From Adiantum capillus-veneris (taxonomy: Eukaryota > Streptophyta > Polypodiopsida > Polypodiales > Pteridaceae): 64,000 nucleotides of DNA. A program made the translations under genes and the position numbers. A model generated the notes under the pieces. The model was not told the origin of the DNA and made no database searches. It saw only the letters and a program-made list of their open reading frames with translations. Of this stretch, positions 11,014-21,918 are shown piece by piece (the first letter of the stretch is position 1; each line of letters starts with the position of its first letter). The stretch spans positions 60,466,709-60,530,708 of the forward strand of contig CM043971.1 in assembly GCA_014529385.2 (NCBI GenBank), in the 5' to 3' direction.

Positions 11014-11335
11014 TGTAAAGAATGAGGATGCAAGAGAGCTACACAAGACAAGCACAAAGCACACAGAGATGGAAAGCTTCTTCTTCTTCTTCACAGAAAA
11101 GAGAGTACAAAATGACTAAGTGCTAAAGCTGAAAAGTAGCACATATGTACATGCGGTCACTAAGTGTGAACTCTCTAGAAGCGTACTAGGCTGACACTAT
11201 AAGTGTAGTCCAGCTGTAGAATCACTGGCAGAGATCCTCCGTGTCGGTCACCTAACGCGCCAGTGAGTAAATGCCGTAAGCGGCCAAGACCCGTAGTGGA
11301 TGCCAGCTCAAGGTGTAGAGCTCGACATCTCAACA
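11014..11335 (-). repeat. 5' LTR of Copia-1
   Basis: It matches 6093-6414 with four differences in 322 bp. AAGTA follows at 11336. Confidence 0.95.
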
Positions 11336-11340
11336 AAGTA

Positions 11341-13825
11341 TATGTCACGCTTCATTCACTTAGCCTCGGAGTTGCTTCATCCTTTGCAAAAGTTGACACA
11401 ACAAGTAGAATTTGCATGGTCTGATGAGCTTGAAGAGTATTTTTGTAACATTAAAGTCATTTTGTCAGAGCTACCAACACTCATGCCTCCTTGTTGGGAG
11501 TACACATTCTTTGTTAGCTCTAGTGTTGGAAGGGAAACAATTGGTGCTGTGTTGCTACAACAAGATCCCCACAGTACAAGGATGCGACCCATCTACTTTG
11601 CTAGTAGGGTCATGAATGCTTTGGAGAGAGACTACACAGAAGCAGAACTCATGATGCTTTCTCTCATGTTTGCGGTGAGAAAGTTTAGATCCTACCTGCT
11701 ACCAAAACCTTTTGTAATTCTCACTGCAGAAAATTTGTTCCCTTGGGTGTCATCTCAAATGAATCTTAGTACTAGGATCTCAAAGTGGATTATGGAGTTG
11801 CAAGAGTTCCAATACTCTTTCAAGGTAGAAGATAGTGTGCGTGCACAATTGGCAGGGATTCTCACTTATAGGGTACATGAGAAGGAAATTAAGGTGCCTC
11901 AAGTAAAGACCCTACCATTGCCACCACCAAAAAGTATTCCCAATTCTTTTACCTTGTTTTTTGATGGAGCTTTTCGACGAGCCACAGGGAAAGCAGGGGG
12001 AGGGCTAGTGTTGCTCAACCCAAGTGGAGAGGTGGTCATGAAAGAGAAGGTCAATCTACCAGGTTCAACTAGCAACAATGAAGCAGAATACGACACACTA
12101 CTTCATGGTTTGAAGATGTGCATTGGCCAAGGGATACAACGTCTCATGGTAAAAGGAGATGCACTTCTCATTGTTAAACAGATTTTAGGCATTTGGGTAT
12201 GCAAGAATGAAAGCTTACGGACAAAAGTTCATGCCATTCGTAGATTGTTTAATCAATTTGAAGAAGTGCAACTATATCATATTCCTAGGAAACAGAATGA
12301 AGATGCCGATTTACTTGCACAACAAGTAGTTACATGTGTTGAGAAAGAAGTGCAGGTCATCATGGTGGCAGCAACTGTCAAGCAACCGAGATACCAGGGA
12401 TTGGAGTCATTGACTCCCATTATTAGCTACATTTTGGAGGGCGAGTTTCCACAAGACTTCACGAAGGCTCAGAAGAGGAGACTCATGAAGAAGGCAAGCG
12501 CATATCTCTTCCTAGAAGGCTCCCTCTATCAAAGAGGGAGGGATCAAGTATGCAGAAGAGTACCAACTATTGAGGAAATTCCAGCCATTCTAAAAGGTTT
12601 GCATGAAGAAGCATGTGGTGGTCATTTTGCCCAAGAATTAACTGTGAAGAAGATTTTGCTTGCGGGGTATGTTTGACCAAGTCTGCATGTGGATGTCCAA
12701 CATTGGTGTAAAAGTTGTCACAATTGTCAGGTAAATGGGAATAGAAGATTAGTTTATGGTCCAAGGAAAATCGTACTTGCAAATGGACCCTTTGAAAAGT
12801 GGGGCATTGATGCTATGGGTCCTCTGCCTAGGACAAAAAATGGTAAACTCTACATTCTAGTGGCTGTAGACTATATGACTAGGTGGGTGGAAGCACAAAG
12901 TGTGGCAAAGGTAAATGAGAGGACAGTGAACAAATTCGTCTACACTCACATTTGTTGTAGATTTGGCACACCTTTGGAGATTGTTTCTGATAATGGTCCA
13001 GGGTTTAGAAAGGGATTGCTCACAGAAGTCTGTGAAGAACTTCACATTCTACATCGTCACAGTACACCCTACTATCCCCAATCAAATGGTTTGGTAGAAA
13101 AAGCTAATGGTGTCATTGCAGGCATCATTAGAAAGATGGTGAAAAACAAGACAAAGTTGTGGGATGACTTCTTGGATGGTGCCTTGTGGGCGTATCGAAC
13201 CACATATAGGGAAGCCACGGAGTTCACACCATTTCACTTGGTCTATGGTCAAGAGGCTTTGCAGCCTATCGAGCTCAACATTCCAACAATGCGACTTCAT
13301 GGCAAAGGAGCACAAGATGATCAAGAGGTATGGATGGATCGACTTCTTACGTTAGTGGAGCTTGAGTAGAAAAGAGAAGCAGCATATGAGTGCTACAAGA
13401 GGAAAGCCACACAAGCGAAAGAAACGCACGACAAGAAACTAAAGGACAAAGGCATCAAGGAAGGAGAGCTTGTGCTAAGGTATGACAATCGACTTGACAA
13501 TCGTTTTGATGCCAAGTTTGAAACTAGATGGCAAGGGCCATACATAGTCAAGAAGGCTTTCAATTCTAGTTACTATCAGCTTATGGACTTGAATGGTAAA
13601 GAGCACTCCAGGAAGGTAAACGGGTATCGCTTGAAGCCCTATTTGAGTCGCCTTCTACCAAAGGATCTACCAAAGATCTGTCCAAAGGCCGCTGTCTCAT
13701 GTAAGTATTGTTACATGAAGCATGAGTGTAACTCCAGCCAAAATTGTGAGGGGCCAAACAATGAAAATCTCGTCAAGGACTCTGAAGCACTCTCTTTGGA
13801 AAAGATGCTCTATGATGGTACATGA
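11341..13825 (+). pseudogene. Gypsy pol, second part: RT end, two RNase H, integrase
   Basis: The frame continues the reverse transcriptase. The first RNase H (about 11490-11810) has the IGAVLLQQ and YTEAEL blocks. The second, of the archaeal/plant type (about 11935-12340), has FFDGAFRRATGKAGGG, NEAEYDTLLHGL and a final DADLLAQ. Integrase follows: finger H-x-H (about 12602-12620) and CKSCHNC, then catalytic WGIDAMGP, SDNGPG and QSNGLVEKAN. Two stops break it: TGA at 12674 in GYV*PSL where tryptophan is usual, and TAG at 13367 where glutamine fits. The C-terminal part (GEGELV-like start, then F-x-TRWQGPYIVKKA) ends near 13825, just before the polypurine tract. Confidence 0.92.
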
Positions 13826-13840
13826 ATATACCATCATCCT

Positions 13841-13849
13841 GGGGGAGGG
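13841..13849 (+). other. Polypurine tract of the gypsy
   Basis: GGGGGAGGG lies four bases before the 3' LTR, the normal place for plus-strand DNA priming. Confidence 0.8.
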
Positions 13850-13853
13850 CTAA

Positions 13854-16215
13854 TGATAGCCGTTTTTTGGCTTTCCATAGTGGCCATAGTAAGCTACCTC
13901 ACCCTATCAAATCACTCAAACACTATGGCTATCCCTACCATTTCACTATATATAAGCGTGTGTGAGTTAGGGAACTTTCCCCATATTTTCTTTAAAACCC
14001 TCAACTAGCTAGTCACTGGGCTAGTTGAGCCAAAAAAATAAAAATTATAAGTATATTATGGCCCATTTGTGTGTAAATATTTCATTGTATATAGGGCCTA
14101 AATAAAAGGTTTTTTCATAATTATTGTGGTATTTATTTAAATATTTCTACCTATGGTGTGTTATTTATGCTATGTACATTGACTCACCATTACCATATTT
14201 TTTCTTATCATTTTGCATACTCTTTATTCCATATAAAAATAATTTCATGCAAGCTTCTCTTATTTTTGGTGTAACTCCATCCCAACAAAAATCCAAAAAA
14301 ACTAGTTCTATTTATGTGTATATTTTTTTCACTATTGTGATTTTTTCCTTCCTACGTATATTCTCTATTACTCTCATAAATTAGACCACCAAAAATATTC
14401 ATCTTTTTATGGTAGACTTATAATGAGAGAGATTTATTTTGACCCCTTTATATTTTTCGACCTATATTATTTATATTTGACATGTACATATTTTTTAGAC
14501 CCCTCAATATTTGATTTTCTTAGTTGTACTATTCACTTATATCATGATCTCAACAATATCTTCAATTATAGACCTACCAAATAAGCTCAAGGGTAGGTGG
14601 CATGCATACATGCACTATGGAGGGCTCACTCTTGGAGGTATTCAAAAGAATCATCCAAAGAAGGACCCCACAAGGACCTTGTGCAGTGGAAAAAAACGAT
14701 CGGTTTTGCTGAATTTTTAAAGTTCACTTGCTCTCCGAATTTGGAAAGGTGATACAAACAAAAGTTGTAGCTCGTGGGCTGAACTTTTGCCTCAAATTTT
14801 TTCATATTTTTTTGAGCTACGAGCTGTGAGCTATGATTTTATTAGTGGACCCCAGTTTTCCCATGTTATGCAGCCACACTCTCTCTTCCACTTTATCATT
14901 TTCCTCTTTCACACACACTTCTCCACTCATCATCCCCACCTCTCTCACCACTCCTCTCTGCACCCTACTCACCTTCTCCTCAACCTTGAAGAATAAGAGA
15001 AACCATGGTGAACTCATACCTCCCACACACAATTCCATTCCAAAATTGACCACCTAGTCTCATTTTTCCTCCTCCAATTTACCCATATCTATCAAAAAAA
15101 CCACAAAATTCAGCCTCTTCTCTTAAAAGACAGCATCATGGTGGTTGATTACTCAGCTTCAATTACCTTGTCTCTCAAGGAAGGTCAAGAGTGGAGAAAA
15201 AATGTACCGTCAAAGCTAGTGGACCATCAACAAGCGTCAAAATTGGCCCTACTCAAGACACTTGGAGCATCAACCTTGTAAGAAATCCACCTTTTCTTAC
15301 CTCTTAAGATTTTTTCTTCCTTATTTGTATCCTACATGGATACTCCCATTGTAAATATCCAATTCCATTTGTAAATTAATACTAACTCTACTAACACTAA
15401 CCCACTATGAAAAGTCCTATCACCTCCATTTCTCTCCTCTCTCTTTCCCCACCAACTTCTTGATAATTCCAAGCAAAAGAAATTAGATAAATTGCTGAAA
15501 ATCTAACCCAACCATGGTTAGAGGAGTAACCCTAGCCTTCAAAATTGCTATAAAAGGAGGGTGTAGGTAGCACAAAAAGGGGGAGCCATAAGCAAGAGCA
15601 CTATGCTATAGCTTGAGAAGCCAAGCTCAACCTCTCTAGAAGGAGCTCTTGAGTGGAAGCTCATTGTCTTATGCATGTGCATGTGTTGTAATAGGGGATT
15701 AGCAAGGGAACTCTATGCCATTGTAAGAGAGAGAGTGATCATTCAATTGAGAGTAGGAAATCTATCATTTCTCCTACTAGTGTAAGCCCAACATTTGCTG
15801 AATCAAGGAGGGTGGATTTGGACTAAGCTTGGATACTTTGTCTCCCTTCCAACGTGAAGTAATGGACAACAATGATGCGTAGGTGTCTTGGTGTTTTTTG
15901 TTAAGTTCTTGATAGCTTGTCTCTGGTGTTGTCATCAATCTAGCCATAAATCCCACATACTGTAAGAGGGCGACAGGGTGGAGAGGACTCCCCTGGCTTT
16001 AAGACAGTGATTGGGGTGGCTTTTCTTGTGATGTGTTGTGGTGAAATTTACGCAAGCTATGTTGAACAAATACTAATCTCACTTTGATTTGTCATGACAG
16101 ATTTGTAAGAAGGTATTAATGCAACAAGCACCCCCTCCCCCTTTCTCTCTCTTTCTTAAATATATAGTTGTGTTTGCTTGATCATTGGCGATACGTTTCA
16201 AAGCAGCCCGAGCAC

Positions 16216-16274
<59 letters not shown>

Positions 16275-16533
16275 TTTTAGTGTGTGAGAGTGTTCCAGTG
16301 GTGTTAGGGTTAGTGTAAATTCCTTGCTTGTTTGTGGGTTGCTCTAACGATTCTCCTCTTTTGCGTCCTAGTTCGCTCTTAAACTAGGTGGTGCCCCTTG
16401 TGTAGTTGGGATTTGGCTGTGGGTTTGTTGTTTTGGTTTGTGTTGTGCTGTGCCCCAGCCCCATTGAGCAGCACGGGAGCCTTGAAGGGTGTCTAGAGGT
16501 TGCTCTTCTTGTTGCCCGCCGCGGACCGCCTCA
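13854..16533 (+). repeat. 3' LTR of the Tat-type gypsy
   Basis: Same sequence as 10-2685 with about seven substitutions and a longer CT run. TATA box at 15548-15557. It ends CCTCA at 16533 and is followed by GCGC, the right copy of the 4-bp duplication. Confidence 0.95.
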
Positions 16534-16780
16534 GCGCGTTAGGTGATCGACACGGAGGATCTCTGCCAGTGATTCTACAGCTGGACTACACTTATAGTGC
16601 CAGCCTAGTATGCTTTTAGCGAGTTCACACTTAGTGAACGCATGTACATATGTGCTACTTTTTAGTTTTAGCACTTAGTCATTTTGTACTCTCTTTTCTG
16701 TGCAAAAGAAGAAGAAGCTTTCCATCTCTGTGTGGTGTGTGCTTGTCTTGTGTAGCTCTCTTGCATCCTCTTTCTTTACA
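16534..16780 (+). mobile_element. Right part of the copia LTR hit by the gypsy
   Basis: The sequence is the reverse complement of about 6093-6343 of Copia-1 with scattered changes, ending CTTTCTTTACA. No primer binding site follows, so this is either the 3' LTR of an element upstream of the window or a solo LTR. It sits directly against the PPR remains. Confidence 0.85.
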
Positions 16781-17330
16781 GTATCTTGAAGGCATGTGGC
16801 ATTACGCAAGACACTGATATGGGCAAAAGAATTATTGATGATATTTTTAGTCAAGGGCTGTTGAAAAAAGAAGTCATGCTTGTATGCTTTTCAACAGTGA
16901 TACTAACAAGAAAAATCACAATTATATTATTAGTCAGAGGCTGTTGGAAAAAGATGTCGTGCTTGACATTGCCTTGGTTGATACGTATGCAAAATGTGGT
17001 GCACTATAGGGTATACACAACATGGATATGGCAATAATAAAGTAATCAGATTTTTCACCAGATGCAAAAGAAAGGCGCTTTTTCATGGCTAGGATGTTTT
17101 CATGAGATATGCACAACATGGTTGTGGCAATGAAGCATTGAGATGTTTTTAGCAGATGCGAAGGAAAGGACTTTCTTCAAATGCAATCACCTATGAAATT
17201 AGGGGCTATTGTGGGGCTGTTATTAAAGAAACATTTTGTGCTTGGCAATGTGGCAATCTTGATGAGTCCAAAACACTACTTGACAACATGGACTATGGTG
17301 TTAGCAAGTTATGCACATGAAGGACGAGAT
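16781..17330 (+). pseudogene. Pentatricopeptide repeat (PPR) gene fragment
   Basis: Translation in shifting frames gives parts of plant PPR repeats: ILKACGITQDTDMGKRI, SQGLL-KKEV, LLEKDVVLDIALVDTYAKCG, RYAQHGCGNEALRCF and QMRRKGLSSNAITY. PPR proteins bind RNA, mostly in chloroplasts and mitochondria. Several stops and frameshifts and the copia LTR at its left edge show it is dead. About three repeats are visible; the repeat around 16863-16945 looks duplicated or internally rearranged. The upstream part of the gene, if kept, is outside the window. Confidence 0.75.
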
Positions 17331-17831
17331 TGATTTGTTCTATGATGTTTTCAACTTTCAGTTTGGAACTAATCAGAACAAGAGTACATATAGTGTAGAT
17401 GGCAGAAAATAGTCTAGTTTGAACTCTTTACACTAGTTGATATTGATCGCCCACTGTTAATGTGCCTTTCACAGTTGAGCACCATCCTTCTTGCTTCCAC
17501 CAGATTTGGACGTATGAAGCAACGAGCGAATTTTGATAGGCTCTGAATTGACACAAATTGAAATATAATAAAATTCCCGCATCTTCCTAAAGTTTCTCCA
17601 CCCAAATAGTCACAAGCCTATCTCCTTCATTGTCGTCTCTTGCAGCGGGTTAAGAGCAGGAGATGCCCAGCATCGTTGATGCAAGGTGCATCAAGGACAG
17701 ACATTCAATTGCGGGGTGAGTAAGCATTACATTCTGTGATTTTTGACATTTTTGACACTACAAGGAGTAAAAAAGCAATGATATTTGTCAAGATTGGATT
17801 GGAAAATCCAATTTCCTTTCATTTGGCAAAT
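17331..17831. other. Unassigned interval
   Basis: No gene recognised. A short open stretch at about 17647-17716 is bordered by CTCTTGCAG and GGTGAGTAAG, which look like splice acceptor and donor, so an orphan exon is possible, but its peptide says nothing to me. Confidence 0.3.
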
Positions 17832-18117
17832 CAGTCACACAATTCGAAAATATTGAAACTACCAATTGTCCAGTAAATACCTAGAATACCTAAAAGTAAT
17901 CCAAAATCTCCTATGCGGTTGGTAACAAAAGCTTTTTGACAAGCATTTGTGGCACTTGACCTAGCAAACCAAAAACCTACTAATAGATAGGAACACATTC
18001 CAACTAACTCCCAAAATACGTTAAGCTGTATTAAGTTGGGGTTGAGAACTGACCCTAACATTGATGTGGTAAACATACTTAAATAAGCATAAAACCTGGT
18101 ATATTCCTAGTCATGAC
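17832..18117 (-). pseudogene. ndhF: Nuclear copy of chloroplast ndhF (fragment)
   Basis: On the minus strand this encodes a piece of the NADH dehydrogenase-like complex subunit 5 of the thylakoid: [53 protein letters not shown] and [16 protein letters not shown]. One in-frame stop lies in the [12 protein letters not shown] start. The rest of the roughly 740-residue protein is missing and the ends run into unrelated nuclear sequence, so it is a plastid DNA insertion. It lies between the PPR and phosphoglycerate mutase fragments. Confidence 0.9.
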
Positions 18118-18414
18118 ACATATTTTGCTCGAGAAAGAACTAGAAGAGTTATGGCAACAAGGAGTGGATGCCTCACTGGCATTCGGAGGGGGGCGTATGC
18201 ATGTTTCTATGGATCACTATGAGGTACCTTGTGATTACCAAATACCGACAATTGCCTTTTGGTTAGAAAGAGCTTGCTAAGATTTCAATATGGTTCTTAA
18301 TGCATCCATGAAAACACCTTAAGAGCCAAGACAGGATCAATAGGAATTGTCGCTGTTGATTGTTTCACTTTGATTTGGGTCTGCAATGCAGTCTTGAAGA
18401 GTTAGTTTTGTTGG
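18118..18414. other. Unassigned interval, possibly intron
   Basis: No gene recognised. Since it precedes an exon of phosphoglycerate mutase, part of it may be that gene's intron. No further plastid homology seen. Confidence 0.3.
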
Positions 18415-19063
18415 GACTTTGTGAAATATAATGAGTGGAATCTGGTAAAAAGAGGACGAGATGCACAAGTTCTAGGAGAAGCTCCTCACAAGTTCAAGAG
18501 TGGTATAGAAGCTCTTATGCAATTGAAGGCAGATATTAATCCAAAATTCAATGACCAATATTGTCCTCCATTTGTGATTGTGGACAAAAATGACAAATCT
18601 GTTGGTCCAATTGTTGATGGTGATGCAGTTGTAACCTTCAACTTTAGAGTAGACAGAATGATCATGTTGGCAAAAGCTCTTGAGTATGTAAACTTTGATA
18701 ACTTTGATAGGGTGTGTGTGCCCAAAATTCACTATGCGGGTATGCTTCAATATGATGGTGAGTTGAAGCTCCCTAGGAAGTACTTGGTGATCCCTCTTGA
18801 AATTGACCGGACATCAGGTGAATAATTTGCAAAGAAAGGACTCCAAACCTTTGCATGCAGGTACAGTTGGAAGAGGCCTGACGAGTCAGCTTTTTGTTGT
18901 TAATCCTCATGCCAAGGAGGGCTATGCAGTATATTTAGAAATTAATCTTTTTGGGCACTTGAGACAGCGAGACAATAAAGTTTGGACATGTTACATTCTT
19001 CTGGAATGGGAATCGGTCAGGCTTATTTGACAGCAAGCTAGAGACCTATGTGGAGATAATAAA
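18415..19063 (+). pseudogene. Cofactor-independent phosphoglycerate mutase fragment
   Basis: Two exon pieces of the plant glycolytic enzyme that converts 3- to 2-phosphoglycerate in the cytosol. The first (18415-18860) encodes WNLVKRGRDAQVLGEAPHKF, PPFVIVDKNDKSVGPIVDGD, VTFNFRVDRMIMLAKALEY, KIHYAGMLQYDGELKLP and EIDRTSGE, then a TAA in place of tyrosine and LQTFAC. A 107-bp intron (18861-18967, GT..AG) follows. The second piece gives [18 protein letters not shown]. Codon C-S spans the intron. Only the middle of the roughly 560-residue protein is present and it stops at a CT repeat. The kept intron shows it came as genomic DNA, not by retrocopying. Confidence 0.9.
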
Positions 19064-19068
19064 AAATA

Positions 19069-19070
19069 TA

Positions 19071-19160
<90 letters not shown>

Positions 19161-19170
19161 CCCCCCCTCG
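19069..19170 (+). repeat. (CT)n(C)n microsatellite
   Basis: About 90 bp of pure CT followed by a run of C. It ends the phosphoglycerate mutase fragment abruptly. A similar CT-then-C tract is at 54857-54917. Confidence 0.95.
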
Positions 19171-19278
19171 TCCCCCAAGTTTTTATCTTCTAGAGGTTCT
19201 TGTTTTCTCTTACCCTCGGACTCTGCGGCTAACGAAGCATTCTAGTTCTCTTTATGCTATTGCATTTTCTTGAAAGTG

Positions 19279-21349
19279 ATTTACCTTTCATGCTTACTTA
19301 ATTTCATGCTTAAGCTCTTACAAAGCACGCCTTTTTCTTGTTTGCTTGGGAAGAAGAAAAACTTATTAATTTTGTTGTCCCATTCTAATTATGGTTCATT
19401 ACTAATAATAACTAACCACATTGCTAACAACTAACCACGAGATTATTTCAAGTTCCATTATTTCAAGTTCTTTAGATTACCAGACTAATATGCCATGGAG
19501 AGAGTAGAAAGCACTCTCTTTAACGATAAGTGACTGGAGATCATATTTACCTAGACAATATGCATGATGAATGGTGACTAATATCTTTAACTATATCTTA
19601 ATCTCTCGTAAAAAACCTTTTTATTTGCTTTTTAACTTACTTTTATTCTCTTGCTTAAATTACTCTTATAAAGGTAAATGCGATAAATCAAAGGCAACTA
19701 AGTAATGGAATTGTTTTTGGAACTAACCTTATTTTTCAAAAGAAGAATTATAATGCTCTCATGAAAGGCTCATAATTTTTTCTTGATTTGCATGAATTAT
19801 GTGTGTGAAAGTTTTAATGACCTACTTAAGTTAATATCTAATTTTCTCAAGATGGAGTTGAGTTTTGAAGGGTAATTTTATCATAACCAAAGGAGTTCTC
19901 TTTGAAAGAGGATTTACCTTTCAAGTAGGGAAGCGAGGTATGCCTAAATCCCATATTAAAAAATAACTTTTTAATCATTCATCCTTCATTGCATGCACAT
20001 TTCTCACCACACTAACCTGTCCACTCTTAGGAATGTCGCATTTTTACTATTGCTCTATCATTCATTAAAGGGTTTTGTTCTTGCATAATCAATCATTCAA
20101 CTCTTGCACAATCAATTTAAGAAGAGGAAGTTTTGAGAATATTTATCTTAACATTACAAGTTGGTGCATTCTAAAGTTTTGTGTTTACAACTCATGGTTC
20201 ACACTAAAGCAAGGATCATTGTAGAGGGCATAAACATTGTTCATTTTAAGTTTGTCTACTTTCATTTATTTTTTTTGTGCAATTATGAAGAAGGGGGAGA
20301 GTAAGGGGATAGCTTCACGCAAGTGACAACCATGTTGCTTGAACTTAAAACTCCCATTGCTTCCATGGAGATGCCCGATGGATGGCAACTGATGCAAGAA
20401 AAACAAATGGGATTTGCCCAAAACGGAGTTAAATTGAAACTTACGTCAAGACCAAACCTTAAACTCCCAAAACTCGTTGTATTTTTTAAGGTCTTGTTTG
20501 AGTAGACATTAAAAGGAAATAGGAACTAACATATTATAACTCAAGGAACTCACTCTAAATTTCAACTAAGATAAAAACTTTACCGAGAAGATTTGACGTG
20601 GATAGCCCTAGCATAACATAGAAGTTTGAAGTGTGAAACTTATCTTACAAAGGCCGGCGTGGGTGTTTACCTGTGGGATGCAATGAGGGATCGTTCTTTG
20701 TGTCTAGGACTAATAACCATTGGTCTATATTTTGAGCACGGAATCATTTAAGGCCTTGGAATTGGGATTGGATGGGAGTGTGTCCCAGCTGCGTGATGAG
20801 ACCCGCAGAAGCGTAAAAAAATTGGCCTAGTCCAGGTAGGCTTGATGCTGACGGTAAAAGGAGGAAGGAAAAATGAATTCAAAGAAGGGATCTGATAAGG
20901 GAGGAGGATGCAATTTAATTAAGGAGCTCTTCTAATTGTTTGGTAAAATTGAAACTTGAAAAGGTTAGAAACCTAAATGGGCTATTCCGCAATTGTCCTC
21001 TCATCAACCTTACCTTTGCTCTGCTTGTCAAAACATTTATCTAAAAGAAACTTAAGGTAGATTAATTTTATAAGTGATAAAGAAAAATAAAAGGAAACAG
21101 GATACTCGAGTCTTGGGACAAGGATAGGATATGCCTAAAGAAGTTTATGTGATTGATTGAAAAATAACTAGATAATTCTACTAATACTAAAGAAAAAAGG
21201 AAGTAAAATATTCTTAAAAGAAAAAAAGTGAGAACGACCTGATAAATGCATGCTTGCAAGGGTATGCAGAAATTTGCATGCTGCTTTCAAATGCTTGAAA
21301 TGTATTCTTGGTTCAACTTGTTTGGAATACTATTTTCCTAATATCATAG
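19279..21349 (+). repeat. Unclassified 2.1-kb repeat, copy A
   Basis: It matches 32774-34973 in the same orientation along its length, with point changes and small indels (copy B has about 75 extra bases near 33420-33495). Both start ATTTACCTTTCATGCTTACTTAA and end in TTTGGAATACTATTTT-type sequence. I find no coding frame. A purine tract (20287-20309, GAAGAAGGGGGAGAGTAAG) in the middle resembles a retrotransposon polypurine tract, so the repeat may be the 3' internal part plus LTR of an element, or simply a long LTR of the chromovirus whose gag follows. Confidence 0.75.
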
Positions 21350-21918
21350 TAATATATAAGAAATTTTAGGGATGAAGTGGTTGAGCAAAAATAAAGTTAT
21401 TGCAATCAAGAGAATGTAGCATTTGCATATAATTAAAGGGAACAAGATACAAATACAAAGCAGAATGGACAAAGATCATCTAAGAGTGGTTAATATTAAT
21501 CAGTCAATCAAAAGACTTAAGAAAGGTATATTCAGGTATTTCATCAACTTAAATAAGCCCAAGAAGGAATCACCGGCTTAGAATCCAAAAAGAAGTCAAG
21601 GTATATTCACAAAAATAAATGAGAAAAAAACTTTATTCAAGTCTATAATATTGTATTTTTCATCACTGTTAGCCCTAGGGTTTTAAGGGTAGTGCTCTCA
21701 AAAACATGAAATTGAAGAAATTAGCATTTACAACATGCTAAAGAAATGCTTTTTCTCGATCGTTAATTATTCTCCCAAATGTTGTTTTGGATGTGATAAA
21801 GAGAATCCATCTTTTGAAATGTCGACTTTTAAGAGGTTTAAATCTACCCTTGGATATTTGTGAGATTTATGAATCTATCGTTGAGAGGAAGTGATTTTTT
21901 TTGCCACAGCCATAAAAT
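21350..21918. other. Interval between repeat A and gag
   Basis: AT-rich, no gene seen. It would be the leader if repeat A is the 5' LTR of the chromovirus remnant; I cannot find a clear primer binding site at its start. Confidence 0.3.

Larger units (their letters stand above)
6093..11335 (-). mobile_element. Copia-1, full-length Ty1/copia element
   Basis: A 5243-bp element inserted in the gypsy pol on the opposite strand. It has 322-bp LTRs at 6093-6414 and 11014-11335 (four differences), a methionine-tRNA type primer site next to the 5' LTR, one long gag-pol ORF, a polypurine tract next to the 3' LTR, and a perfect AAGTA duplication. The outer copia LTR at 16534-16780 belongs to the same family. 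Only one clear defect is visible, a stop near the end of RNase H. Confidence 0.97.
10..16533 (+). mobile_element. Tat-type Ty3/gypsy retrotransposon with nested copia
   Basis: The element runs LTR (10-2685), leader with two small related ORFs, gag, protease, reverse transcriptase, two RNase H domains, integrase, polypurine tract (13841-13849), LTR (13854-16533). A second RNase H after the usual one is known for the plant Tat lineage. The two LTRs differ at about seven bases plus a CT-repeat length change. The flanks share only GCGC (6-9 and 16534-16537), a 4-bp target duplication. The pol frame is cut at 6092 by Copia-1 and resumes in frame at 11341. Two frameshifts and three stops make the element non-autonomous as read. 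I see the order and motifs directly; the lineage name rests on the dual RNase H. Confidence 0.93.

Noticed and set aside
5392-13369. Stops rescued by RNA editing
   Set aside because: Such editing is known for plant organelle transcripts, not nuclear retrotransposons.
18118-18300. More chloroplast DNA next to ndhF, such as rbcL
   Set aside because: No convincing plastid peptide in any frame.
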